Assembly (NCBI RefSeq): GCF_000379105.1
Contig: NZ_KB900609.1
Coordinates: 1,478,361-1,527,040, forward strand
Length of the DNA: 48,680 bases
Direction of reading: 5' to 3'
Source: Methylobacterium sp. WSM2598
GTDB taxonomy: Bacteria; Pseudomonadota; Alphaproteobacteria; Rhizobiales; Beijerinckiaceae
Of the stretch, positions 18,401 through 26,077 are shown one piece after another. A program made the translations under genes and the position numbers. The notes under the pieces were generated by a model, which ran no database searches, was not told the origin of the DNA, and worked only from the letters and a program-made list of their open reading frames with translations. Every line of letters begins with the position of its first letter. Position 1 is the first letter of the stretch.

Positions 18401-18885
18401 ATCCAGAGTTGAGCTTTCGTGACGTAGCCGGTCGTCTGGTCAACCTGCTCGTCGAGCGCGATCGAGAAGGCAATGCCGCCATCTTTCGCGGAGGTCGCAT
18501 CGGCACCGACGCGACCGACCACGATGTCGTCGTCGCCCGACACGGCGAACAAGAAAATCTTCTTTCCGTCGACGGTCGTGAGGCCGCTGTCGACACCGAT
18601 GCTTGTGCTGAACTGTTGGACCGCGCCGCTCGACAGCGTGCCCGCCGACGAGAGCAGCAGATCCTTGGTGTTCGCCGCGATGTTGAACATGCCCTGGTCC
18701 ACCGCCTTCTGGGGGGTGGACAGGGCTGCTGCGCCGGTCACCGCTTGAGCCGCCAAGTTGGCGTAAAGCGAGCCTAAGCCGGTATCATAGAACGTGACGG
18801 TGTTGCCCGCGTAGAGAAGCTCGTCCGCCGTCGAGAAGGAGCCCTCATCGACTTCCAGAATGCCGGACGTGAGCGAGATAGCCAT
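12406..18885 (-). CDS. Giant T1SS-143/DUF5801-type repeat protein, 2159 aa
   Basis: Probable secreted adhesin, last gene of the T1SS operon. A unique N-terminal region (about 1-400) starts MAISLTSGILEVDEGSF and includes VDGKKIFLFAVSGDDDIVVG. About nine repeats of 140-165 aa follow, each opening with a DDGPS- or DDKPT-like motif, then YGADGAGTTTYAL, a VFTVSVD strand and ATDGDGD. This matches the 143-residue type I secretion repeat family. The C-terminal 300 or so residues are again unique (FRVDYLAPTHPDQTG, then FDYAVVQFDFSP) and end in STHVALDPAHSGWHLV. No GGxGxDxxx RTX repeats are present, which is unusual for this class. A ribosome binding site (AGGGAG) precedes ATG 18885, and the gene starts 55 bp after the HlyD gene ends. 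Confidence 0.9.
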   Translation of the reverse strand: MAISLTSGILEVDEGSFSTADELLYAGNTVTFYDTGLGSLYANLAAQAVTGAAALSTPQKAVDQGMFNIAANTKDLLLSSAGTLSSGAVQQFSTSIGVDSGLTTVDGKKIFLFAVSGDDDIVVGRVGADATSAKDGGIAFSIALDEQVDQTTGYVTKAQLWITQYAAITNVGVDKIDANDFQALTQKLFVASSESVTNENTTFSTASSGAPVYAIVTPPSNSQDLSVLVTAFNSDDPSTTIHEDYLSQRLNISTTGFGVGSQSVTAPPNGAGIRLDYVRNGVAGAGSDPTGSFSSHNHNITNAGFGITQIQGGGTTADVKVTAIQANAPDDDATNFFADLGKNDTVVTIEAVRVKDASGNVVYLGGNVANANGLTISGVGSASAVTVKGVQLNWTVEVVNKIGTFDRLTVENVGSKGFDVGHLIYTAPPTVQNTVVELGSHVHFLDGGPSVTTDATQVGAWIVDESTPNSSDHHSVAAAFTASGGPDGTDTIAYALSATAGKSGLKSGGEDVLLRLSNGVVEGYTASNSKVIFSVSVNSSTGDVTVTESGHLDHPGTSDPDDAVAMAASLIQVSQTVTDKDGDHATGSVSISDKISFKDDGPTAVAGSDVSLSSTDGSSIAGQGTASFTIGYGADGAGTTTYALTINTAATGLTSGGKAITLSMSGADVVGKTSDGVLVFTVSSTGSGALTLVQSAALDHSGGTARTLNGAISLTATVKDGDGDAASASDKINLSFADGAPTITGSGPVSLATSDANLGPSGHDVKAATFTPDYGPDGAGSVSYSLIGTGSTSLTSAGKAISLSKDAGGVIHGATSDGDVFTVSVDPSGQVTLTQFKAIDHAAGSDTASLNGAISISAVATDGDGSTSAPASQGVNLTFADDKPTITADASASLSTSDATLGTDTKAVTITPAYGADGAGATHSALVINAATTGLTSHGSAITLVADGADVVGKADTTEVFRVSFSGGQVTLKQSATIDHQVGSDTASLTGAISLSSSATDSDGDVSSAATTALNLAFGDATPTATAAAPSVTLTTSDDSLGGAGAASQATAFITAYGNDGAGSTAFALALTGGSSTALTSGTKPIKLSIDGSGVVHGATADGDVFTVSVDAGGKVTLTQLKAVDQAADAVNLTGALTVTCTVTDSDGDKASASEGVNLSFTDSKPSITATGSTVAFAVDESSLNVGDKHSILALFDGKYGADGAGTTTYALTATTGTATNLLDTLTGEQVTLKAVSGTEVDGVNGHGDVVFTVTLSGSDATLTQLRAVKHGDTSNPNDTVTLTPQLITVTATITDADGDAKAAGADLSASMTFSDDGPSIALKQGATAVALASSDAALNTPSVSASDFAAAQYGADSNGTTTYSLTCSAGDSGLMSGGEAVQLKTENGSVVGYTSKGSVFTVSVDVTGKVSLTQAAAIDHDANSDTASLTGKIQVTATATDGDGDKAAASEAVNLTFADDKPTIALSGTKVSFIVDESGLGTGSTPNSALVTSQQDITGLFIGKPGADSIGATTTYSLAAASDGTPTGLVDTLTQSGVALRTISATEVDGVNANNDVVFTVTLANGKVTLTQARSVVQNNKLDPNDGATLAAGLISLSATITDGDHDSASRTISISDLMTFNDDGPSLATKSGTGSVTADDAQLKQAFTGSFADYFATPTFGADGAGSLDYKFAIKSTNSGLTDVNGKQVFLTLSADGKTITGKETDAAGTTVFTLALDSSGNASLTQSIAIKHAVNTSLATLSANALHLIATATDGDGDTKTQEIDVSGNISFKDATPEFIETTVAGGTKAVDDMILQYRNGIQGNDTFKVDFHNDVPGTSVTISSFDASSHEGLLANQTSAAHIDYVKSLDPLTKPIYSLDVTDTGYTVSVVNAPDGLPQKIAFEKLPSGSPTETVTATLTGDYGGSVKIDGLIFDPSKAIKATSSVVGGVTVWKADYTAALDPKQNGAASDADDVNTNNIGFGIKGGQASQINPNEGFRVDYLAPTHPDQTGGLDHLKHLSFDVYGIGNIPNVNIHYWLYRTDGSLVDEGWRKTSEHITNGAVDKTGLTLTDNKAHNIDLFDDGTATGTAGLQGANDYFDYAVVQFDFSPAAAKNGSIPDNIGVRVGTFFTEIIQTPEKDSFNFEVKATDVDGDVALGGSTHVALDPAHSGWHLV

Positions 18886-18940
18886 GACTCGTACTCCCTT
18901 TTGGATTTATTTCTGAAGTCGGAAACAGCGCTGAGGCCGT

Positions 18941-20284
18941 TCAGCGCTCCCGCCACGCTTTGGTGATCTGATCAGTGAGCGGCTTGGTTAGGTACGACAG
19001 TACGGTGCGCTCGCCGGTCTGGATGAAGCTCTCCACCGGCATGCCGGGCACGAGGCGAACGGCGCCCAAGCGTGCCCTTTGGTCGTCGGGCACGCTGATG
19101 CGGGCTGTGTAGAAACTCGCTCCCGTCTTGGGATCGGTGGTCACGTCGGCCGAGACGCGCGTCACCTGGCCGTCGATTTCGGGCGTGGTGCGCTGGTTGA
19201 AGGCGGAGAAGCGCAGCACCGCTTTCTGGTCGAAACGCACGTTGTCGATGTCGTGGGGCTGGATCTTCACCTCGAGCGCCAGCCGGTCGGAGGAGGGGAC
19301 GATCAGCATCGCGGGCTCGTTCGGGGTGACGAGGCCGCCGATCGTGTGCACCGTCATCTGGTGCACGATTCCGTCCTGCGGGGCGCGCAGCTCGACCCGC
19401 TTGAGCTGGTCCTCGGCCGCGACCCGCTTCTCAACGAGTTCCGACCACTTGCTGCGGATCTCGGCGAGCTCCTTGCCGACCTCGGTGCGCATGTCCTGGT
19501 CGATCTGCAGGATCTGCAGCTCGATCTCCGACATCTTGCCTCGTTGGGCCGCGGTCGAGGCGAGGAGCTGGCCGCGCTCGCCTTCGAGCCGGGTTGCGTC
19601 GCGCTCGAGCGCGTTGAGCCGCGGCAGCTGCACGAGGTTCTTGGCGTAGAGCTCGCGCACGCCCTTGAGCTCGCTCCCGATGAAGGCGATCTCGCGCTCC
19701 TTCGCGCTCGCCTGCTGGGTGAGCCCGCCGATCTCCTGCTGGAGTTGCGCGAGGCGCTCGCGCAGCTGCGCCTTCTGACCCTCCCGGGCGTTCACCCGCG
19801 AGGTGAACAGCTTCGTCTCGCCGTCGATCAGGCGGGCGGCCGTGGCGTCAGCCTTGGCGCGCTGCAGCAGGTCAGCCGGAAAGGTGATGCCTCCCGCTCC
19901 GTCGCGCTCCGCCTCGTTGCGGGCGCGCCGGGCGCTGAGCTCGTCGAGGGCCTTGAGCAGGATGTCGAGGCCCGCCCGGGTCTGCGTCTCATCGAGACGG
20001 ATGAGGACGTCGCCCGCTTTGACAGGGTCGCCGTCCCGCACCAGGAGCTCGCCGACGACGCCGCCCGTCGGGTGCTGCACCTTCTTGACGTCCGATTCGA
20101 CCACGAGCTGGCCCGGGGCGATCACCGCGCCCGAGATCTGCGTGAAGGTTGCCCAGCCGCCGACCCCGCCGACCAGGACGGTGCCGAGGAGGAGAGAGGC
20201 TCGGAGGTGCCGCCGGATCGAGGCGTCGGCGGTCGCCGGCGGGCGCACCAGAGGGATCCTGACGGGATCGAGGCTCGCGGCCAT
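18941..20284 (-). CDS. HlyD-family type I secretion membrane fusion protein
   Basis: A 447-aa adaptor joining the inner-membrane ATPase to an outer-membrane channel. The N-terminus MAASLDPVRIPLVRPP is followed by one membrane helix (about 30-48), a barrel/lipoyl half (VVGELLVRDGDPVKAGDVLI), a long coiled coil (about 110-290), the second lipoyl half (LRAPQDGIVHQMTVHTIGG) and a C-terminal barrel domain. The frame is open further upstream, but that extension overlaps the ABC gene out of frame. ATG 20284 gives the usual one-base TGATG overlap with the ABC stop and a normal family length (PrtE/HlyD type). It is the middle gene of the operon ATPase, adaptor, adhesin. The TolC-type outer-membrane channel is not in the window. 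Confidence 0.93.
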   Translation of the reverse strand: MAASLDPVRIPLVRPPATADASIRRHLRASLLLGTVLVGGVGGWATFTQISGAVIAPGQLVVESDVKKVQHPTGGVVGELLVRDGDPVKAGDVLIRLDETQTRAGLDILLKALDELSARRARNEAERDGAGGITFPADLLQRAKADATAARLIDGETKLFTSRVNAREGQKAQLRERLAQLQQEIGGLTQQASAKEREIAFIGSELKGVRELYAKNLVQLPRLNALERDATRLEGERGQLLASTAAQRGKMSEIELQILQIDQDMRTEVGKELAEIRSKWSELVEKRVAAEDQLKRVELRAPQDGIVHQMTVHTIGGLVTPNEPAMLIVPSSDRLALEVKIQPHDIDNVRFDQKAVLRFSAFNQRTTPEIDGQVTRVSADVTTDPKTGASFYTARISVPDDQRARLGAVRLVPGMPVESFIQTGERTVLSYLTKPLTDQITKAWRER

Positions 20285-22086
20285 CACGCAGTCTCCCGCA
20301 TTGTCTCGGGGAGTGGCACCGTCCGGGGCAGGTGAGGCTGGGCCGGGGCCTGCGCTGGCGCGGCGACCGGCTGCAGCACGCGCTTCAACACCTCGTCCTT
20401 CGGGCCGAAGGCCTGGGCGCGGCCGTCGGTCATCATCAGGACCATGTCGACGGCGGCGAGCGCGCTGGGCCGGTGGGCCACCACCACGCAGATCCCGCCC
20501 CGCCGGCGCACGCCCAGAATCGCTTGCGTCAGCGCGTTCTCGCCCTCGGTGTCGAGGTTCGCGTTCGGCTCGTCGAGGACGACGAGGAAGGGATCGCGGT
20601 AGAGGGCGCGCGCGAGCCCTACCCGCTGGCGCTGTCCAGCCGAGAGACCAGCCCCGCCCTCGCCGATCGGGGTGTCGTAGCCCTCCGGCAGGCGCAGGAT
20701 CAACTCGTGGACGCCCGCCGCCCGCGCCGCCGCGATGACGTGCTCGGGGGCGGCCTGCGGCTCGAAGCGGGCGATGTTCTCCGCGATCGTGCCGGCGAAT
20801 AGCTCGACCTCCTGCGGCAGGAAGCCGATATGCCGGCCGAGCGCGGCGCTCGTCCATTGGTCAAGCGCGGCCCCATCGAGGCGCACCTTGCCCCGCAGCG
20901 GCGACCACACGCCCACGATCGCCCTCACCAGCGAGGACTTTCCCGAGGCCGAGGGGCCGATCACGCCGAGCCCATGGCCCGCCTCGAGGGCGAGCGAAAC
21001 GTCCTGCACCACGACCCGCGGCGTGCCGGGCGGCGCGACGCTGACGCTCTCGACACTCAGCGCCTGCTGCGGCGCGGGGAGCCCGTGGGGCTCGCGCACC
21101 GCAGGGATCCGCTCGAACGCCGTGCCGAGGCGCTGCCAGGCCTGGCGCGCCTGCACGAAGCCCTTCCAGTTGGCGATGCCGAGCTCGACCGGCGCGAGGG
21201 CGCGCGAGACCAGGATCGAGCTCGCGATGATGATGCCGCCCGTGGCCAGGTTGTTCACGACGAGCCAGGCGCCGAGCGCCAACACGCCCGATTGCAGCGC
21301 GGCCCGGAACACCTTGGAGCCCGCGCCGAACCCGCCGGTGACGTCCGCCAAACGCCGCTGCTCGACGAGGTAGCCGTGGTTCGCCACGGCCCAGCGCGTC
21401 GCGAAGCGCTCCTGCATGCCCATGGCGGCGAGCACCTCGGCGTTGCGGCGACCGGCCTCGGCGAGCGCGTAGCGCTGCGAGGCGTGCGCCATCGCTTTCT
21501 TCGTGGAGCGGCGCGTCAGGCAATCCGTCGCCAGGGTCACACAGGCCAGGACGGCGCCCCCCGCAACGGCGGCAACGCCGACGAGCGGGTGGAACAGGAA
21601 GCAGATCGCCAGGTAGATCGGCATCCAGGGCAGGTCGAAGAACGCCCCTGGGCCCGAACCGGCGAGGAAACCCCGCAGCTGGTCGAGGTCGCGCATCGGC
21701 AGCAGGCCGTCGCTCGGGGCTGCCCCCTTGAGCGGCGCACGCACCATCAGGTCGAACACCCGATCCGAGAGCGACTCGTCCAGGCTCATCCCGATCCGGG
21801 TCAGGACGCGTGAGCGCAGGGTCTCGAGCATTCCTTGAAACACGTAGAGGACCAGGGCGAGCGTCATCAGCCCGACGAGCGTCGGCACGCTGCGGCTCGG
21901 AATGACGCGGTCGTAAATTTCGAGCATGAAGAACGAGCCGGTCAGGTAAAGGATGTTGACCAAACCGCTCATCAGAGCGACCCCTAACAGCGCGTACTTG
22001 CAGCGTGACAGCGCAGATGCCGGATCCATCTGGATGCTGCGTGCGGCTCCTGATGGTGAGCAGGCATTGTTAGCATCTGAACTCAT
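20284..22086 (-). CDS. Type I secretion ABC exporter, PrtD type
   Basis: A 600-aa fused permease and ATPase that would power export of the adjacent repeat protein. Membrane helices cluster at about 30-75, 145-190 and 265-310 (for example LGVALMSGLVNILYLTGSFF). The ATPase has Walker A GPSASGKSS at 377-385, signature LSAGQRQR, Walker B LVVLDEP with Asp505-Glu506, and the H-loop AHRPS. There is no N-terminal C39 peptidase-like domain, so it belongs to the PrtD-like branch that exports proteins with an uncleaved C-terminal signal. It is the first gene of a minus-strand operon. About 640 bp of apparently gene-free DNA upstream presumably holds the promoter. Confidence 0.93.
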   Translation of the reverse strand: MSSDANNACSPSGAARSIQMDPASALSRCKYALLGVALMSGLVNILYLTGSFFMLEIYDRVIPSRSVPTLVGLMTLALVLYVFQGMLETLRSRVLTRIGMSLDESLSDRVFDLMVRAPLKGAAPSDGLLPMRDLDQLRGFLAGSGPGAFFDLPWMPIYLAICFLFHPLVGVAAVAGGAVLACVTLATDCLTRRSTKKAMAHASQRYALAEAGRRNAEVLAAMGMQERFATRWAVANHGYLVEQRRLADVTGGFGAGSKVFRAALQSGVLALGAWLVVNNLATGGIIIASSILVSRALAPVELGIANWKGFVQARQAWQRLGTAFERIPAVREPHGLPAPQQALSVESVSVAPPGTPRVVVQDVSLALEAGHGLGVIGPSASGKSSLVRAIVGVWSPLRGKVRLDGAALDQWTSAALGRHIGFLPQEVELFAGTIAENIARFEPQAAPEHVIAAARAAGVHELILRLPEGYDTPIGEGGAGLSAGQRQRVGLARALYRDPFLVVLDEPNANLDTEGENALTQAILGVRRRGGICVVVAHRPSALAAVDMVLMMTDGRAQAFGPKDEVLKRVLQPVAAPAQAPAQPHLPRTVPLPETMRETA

Positions 22087-22727
22087 GGATGCCTCTTTGT
22101 GGAATGAGCGCTCGACTGCTGTCCAATGTGCAGATCTTTAGCCAAAGTCTTGGGTTTGAAAACACCAAGTGGTACAGCTCGATTTCAGTATAAGTACGTT
22201 CTGCCCGAAGCGCTTTTGGTACACATGACCATCGTATATCTCAGCCAAACATGAGCGCACATCATCGGTTTTGATTATGCGGCAACGATTTTTTAACCGT
22301 GAAGAACTAGATCGAATGGATTAGGCTCGGCCGGGGAGCCGCTCGCGTCCGGCAATCCTGCTCGCGGGTGCGATGACGAACTCGGTGCGGCAGCTGCCGG
22401 GCAGGGGCCCGGATGCCTTCTCGTCGGGGACCGCAGCGGCCGTATTGGCCGGTCGGCGCGTCCGCGACGGGGTCGCGCGGGTCTCGTCCCGTGGTCGGCG
22501 CGGGCGCGGGTGTGGCGGCCCTCCCGGCCAGATCATCGAAACGGTGGACATAGCCTCTGGCGCCGCTCTCGGCGTGTCGCCAAGCCTCCGGGTCGGGGTC
22601 GAAATGCCTCTGGGGCCGACGCCACGGCGGCGAGCTTCCGACAGGATCCGGCATCGCCTCCGCTCGGGTCGAGCGGATGTCGAGCCCGGCCTCAGGCCGC
22701 CCTGTCCGACGGGCCCGCCCTCACGGG
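22087..22727. other. Intergenic region upstream of the T1SS operon
   Basis: The part next to the operon (22087-22315) is clearly lower in GC than its surroundings and is the likely promoter region; I cannot assign a specific promoter. From 22320 to 22700 the DNA is GC-rich with overlapping short frames on both strands (for example a 76-codon minus frame at 22321-22551) that carry no motifs I recognise. Confidence 0.4.
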
Positions 22728-23351
22728 TCAGCCGAGCATGGCGACGCGGTTGAGGAAGGCCACGAGATCCGATTGCCGCGCCGTGCCGGTCTTGGCAAAG
22801 ATCGACCGGAGCTGAACGCGAGCGGTGTTCACGCTCGTGCCGTTCTCCTCCGCGCAGGCCTCGAGCGTTCCGCCCTTCGCGAGTTGCAGCGCGAGCTTCG
22901 CCTCGGCGTTGGTCAAGGCGAACAGTTCCTGCAGCGTGGTCCCTTTCGGCCGCTGACGCTCCTCAAGGTCAATGATGACGAGAACGTGCGGCGAGGAGCT
23001 CTCTGCGCCCGCGGGCTGCTCGAAGGAGCAGAGCAGGCGACGTGTCCCGTCCTGGACGATCCAGGGGCGCCTGGGCATCGCGGCGGGTCTCGTCGGCTGA
23101 CCGAGAAGCTGCCGCAACGCCCCGTTGCCTTCGTGGGGCGGCCGAAAGATCTCCTCATTCCCCACGGCCTCGTGTTTCAGGAGGACTGCTCCCAGAGCAT
23201 TGCCCGCCGTCACATGACCAGATTCGTCGAGAAGGAATGCGCAGTAGCCGAGTCGTTGTAGGACGAGGAGGAGGGTCTCTCCCGACAACATTATGCAACC
23301 AAGAGATGAAAGCTTCACTAGTGATGAGCTTTGCATCAAATTTGCCGACAT
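22728..23351 (-). CDS. LuxR-type helix-turn-helix transcriptional regulator
   Basis: A 207-aa protein. The C-terminal 65 residues form a LuxR-type DNA-binding domain (LFALTNAEAKLALQLAKGG, then NGTSVNTARVQLRSIFAKTG). The first 130 residues look like a PAS-like sensor (LGYCAFLLDESGHVTAGNAL). A second possible start (residue 21, MLSGETLLLV) would shorten it. It is not a classical response regulator, since no receiver domain is present. It lies divided from the T1SS operon by 640 bp and reads in the same direction, so control of that operon or of nearby glycan genes is possible but only inferred. Confidence 0.85.
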   Translation of the reverse strand: MSANLMQSSSLVKLSSLGCIMLSGETLLLVLQRLGYCAFLLDESGHVTAGNALGAVLLKHEAVGNEEIFRPPHEGNGALRQLLGQPTRPAAMPRRPWIVQDGTRRLLCSFEQPAGAESSSPHVLVIIDLEERQRPKGTTLQELFALTNAEAKLALQLAKGGTLEACAEENGTSVNTARVQLRSIFAKTGTARQSDLVAFLNRVAMLG

Positions 23352-23461
23352 ACAAGTGCGTATAAACTGCCTATACCGGATGCGGTTTTAACTATAAGGC
23401 AATGCAGCAGGAGGCCGACCGATCCATCTCGGACCGTGCCCGATCATACATACATATGTAT

Positions 23462-23692
23462 TCACCCGCCGAGCAGCTTCTCGGCCCAGGATTGGGACTC
23501 CTCAACACAGCTAAAAATGACACCTTCGTGATCGCACGGTCCGAATCCGACCTTCAGGAACCATCCCTCGTCGATGCCGAGATCCGGGTCGGCATGCACG
23601 CGCACCACGATCGCTGCCAGCACATCCCTGACCATGATCAGGCGTGCCTCCTCGTGGCCCTGTGGGCGCGCGACCTCGATCGGGACCGACAT
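23462..23692 (-). CDS. Small hypothetical protein, 76 aa
   Basis: ATG 23692 (MSVPIEVARPQGHEEARLIM) is preceded by AGGTGAG. The product ends FLKVGFGPCDHEGVIFSCVE plus a short helix. It reads as a compact alpha/beta protein and resembles small Methylobacterium hypotheticals with a WFL...GFGPCD.EG.IF core (recollection). The frame stays open upstream to 24031, but the sequence there is less protein-like, so I prefer the internal start. Function unknown. Confidence 0.55.
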   Translation of the reverse strand: MSVPIEVARPQGHEEARLIMVRDVLAAIVVRVHADPDLGIDEGWFLKVGFGPCDHEGVIFSCVEESQSWAEKLLGG

Positions 23693-24116
23693 CAGTGGTT
23701 TGCTCACCTGAAGCCTGGGAGACGGCACGCGAATGCCGCGTCCGCTTCCGCAGCATAGAAACGCCAGGAGAAGGCCAGCATCATCCAAACGGATTATTCG
23801 GGCAAGAGTGCGGGTTTCCGCTGAGGATTTCCGGGCCGCGTCGGCGTTGAGGGTGATCATCGACCACCATGATGAGACGCGCGGCGGGTGCCTGGGCAGG
23901 AAGCGCCCTGCCGGCCTGGACATGTCGGGTGTTCGGCTCCTCGGCGCCCGATCGGAGTGCGCGCCCGGCGGGCCTCTCCCCAGGACAACCTTCGCGTGCG
24001 GGCGCCCCGGTTCTGGCGCCGGCCCCGGCACAGGTTTCAGCGCTTCATCTCCGTCCTCAACGGCCGCTTCGCCGAGGTCGCCCGGCCGCCTCGCCCGGTC
24101 CGGGTCCGGGACCGGC
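23693..24116. other. Interval between a short protein gene and the MCP-like gene
   Basis: The minus-strand frame of the 76-aa gene remains open through most of this interval (to 24031) but gives low-complexity sequence rich in Pro, Arg and Ser. No separate gene is supported. Confidence 0.35.
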
Positions 24117-25202
24117 TCAGCGGGCCGCCCGCCGGGCCGGATGCTGCGTGATCACGCCGTACCAGCCGAGCCCCGCATAGGTCTCGTAGCCCGGCGTGCG
24201 GTGGAAGGCGGTCACCGCGCCCCCGGCATCCTGGTCGAAACCGCCCGTGCGCTCGCGGGCGTCGAGGCGGAGCGTCTCCGTCAGCAGGCCGCGCCCGTCC
24301 GAGGCGGCGAGAACCCGCCCGCCGGCATCGACCAGCAGGACGCGCGTCCGCTCCCGGTCCTCGGGCGCGACGCGCACGCCCGCGACGATCGCCCGGGCCT
24401 GCGGCTCCCAGTCGAAGTGGATCGCCAGCACGCCGCGCGGCCGCCCGTCGGAGCGCCCGTCCGTCCGGATGCTGGCGCAGTAGGTCGCGGCCTGCGCGCC
24501 CTGGAGGAGCGGGCGCGTCGCCACCTCGGCCGCCACGTAGGTGTCGCCGTTCGGCAGGGCCGCCGCGCGCCGGAACCACTCCTCGTGGGCGACGCTCGCG
24601 CCGCGAATCGCGGGAAAGCGGTCGGGCCGGCCATTCGCCACGACCCGACCGGCCGCGTCGCAGACCCAGAGGTCGAGATAGACCGTGTAGGCCGAGAGGA
24701 TCACGCCCAGCCGCTCCGTCGCGTAGGCGACCCGCTCCGGCGTCGGCTCCTCCGCGCAGGCCACGATCGCCGGATCGGTCGCCCACCAGCGCACGTCGCA
24801 GGTGCGCTCGTAGAGGTTGCGGTCGATCAGCTCGATGGCGTTCAGCGCCAGATCGACCAGGCGCTCGCCCTGGGCCGCGTCGGCGAGGTCCTTCATCATG
24901 CCCTGCAGGCCGGTGATGCGTCCGGCGAGCTCCGCGTCGAGCGCTCCGGCGATCGCCTCGATCTGCGCGCCGATCGCCCGCACCTCCTGCGCGACGACCG
25001 AGAAGCCCCGCCCCTGCTCGCCGGCCCGGGCCGCCTCGATCAGCGCGTTGAGGGCGAGGATCTTGACCTGCGCGGTGACCGCCTGGATGGCGCGCGTCTT
25101 GTCGGTCACGATCTGGCGGACGGACTCCGTCTCGCCCGCGACCTGCGTCAGGCTAACCCGGGCGGACTCGCCGGGTCGGATTTCCGTCGTCCTGGCCTTC
25201 AT
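24117..25202 (-). CDS. Soluble MCP-like protein with C-terminal sensor domain
   Basis: A 361-aa protein with no membrane helix. Residues about 20-85 carry the methyl-accepting chemotaxis tip that contacts CheA/CheW ([20 protein letters not shown], then [15 protein letters not shown]). Residues about 125-350 resemble a Cache-like small-molecule sensor ([53 protein letters not shown]). This puts the signalling tip before the sensor, the reverse of ordinary chemoreceptors, and the signalling hairpin is much shorter than usual. Proteins of this layout occur in alphaproteobacteria; ligand and output are unknown. A degenerate copy of part of its sensor domain lies at 31545-31658. Confidence 0.8.
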   Translation of the reverse strand: MKARTTEIRPGESARVSLTQVAGETESVRQIVTDKTRAIQAVTAQVKILALNALIEAARAGEQGRGFSVVAQEVRAIGAQIEAIAGALDAELAGRITGLQGMMKDLADAAQGERLVDLALNAIELIDRNLYERTCDVRWWATDPAIVACAEEPTPERVAYATERLGVILSAYTVYLDLWVCDAAGRVVANGRPDRFPAIRGASVAHEEWFRRAAALPNGDTYVAAEVATRPLLQGAQAATYCASIRTDGRSDGRPRGVLAIHFDWEPQARAIVAGVRVAPEDRERTRVLLVDAGGRVLAASDGRGLLTETLRLDARERTGGFDQDAGGAVTAFHRTPGYETYAGLGWYGVITQHPARRAAR

Positions 25203-26077
25203 CGCGCCGCGCGCCCCTTGCTCGCATGTCGGGCAATATGATTGGGGCGGATTGCGAAAGCATTAAATCCTACAAAGATGCCGTAAGGACAGATGCTGCC
25301 TAAATATTGTGCTGAGACAGTTGGGGCGAGGCTCTTGGCTCTCGCCGGTACGACGGAAACCTTGCTGGATTTTGCGCGTCGAAGTTGAGTGCGCCAGATC
25401 GAGTTTCGTGCCGCGGGGCGGATGGTCGCTGGGCCGCGCGGATCGGATCGCACCGCGCGGCGTCGGGAGCGACTGCGCATGCAGCAGGACGGCGTGCGAG
25501 GAGCGACCGTCTCCCCCGGCGGCGGCGTCGGGGGCCGTCGGGCCCGTGAACAAGGGCCGTCGCGCGCCGCTCTCGGGCCCTCGGGCCCGACTGAGACCCG
25601 CAGGCCGTCAACAGGTTCGAGAGCCGGTCCTCGGGGCGGACCGCGCGCAACGCAGGCTGACCCCGATCAAGTGAACCCAAGCCGAGCCGGCAACCATCCG
25701 GCCGGCCGGTCCGTATGCGCTCGAGGGCGTCACCAGGGATTTAAGTCGTGACCGACGCACCGGCTGGCACGAGGTTCCAAGCGTCGCAAGGCATGCACGA
25801 AATGAACTAGAACTTAACCATAAAACCGGCTCAAGGTCGGATATGAAATCGCTTGTCAGGAGCGAAGACAGAAACTTTTTCTCATTATCAATTAGAATAT
25901 ACATGGTTAACGGGGGCCTTGGATCCGAGTAACTGCTCTTATTCACTATAAATCAGACGACGTACGTACTCATACCGATATCCTTCGAATTTACAAAGCA
26001 CGCCAGTTAAGACATTTTTTACCGATCAGCGACGCGCGGAGCGCAGCGCTTATCGTGAGCGTATTGAGTGTGGTGCT
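25203..26077. other. 875-bp intergenic region upstream of the polysaccharide operon
   Basis: The left half is GC-rich with repeated cgggccctcgggcccg-like palindromes around 25540-25600 and no recognisable gene. From about 25760 to 26077 the DNA becomes markedly AT-richer and is the likely promoter region for the operon starting at 26078. No specific promoter or operator could be assigned. Confidence 0.45.

Noticed and set aside
20285..20857. N-terminal extension of the HlyD-type frame
   Set aside because: The frame is open, but it overlaps the ABC exporter gene in another frame and is Arg/Pro-rich; ATG 20284 gives normal family length and a TGATG overlap.
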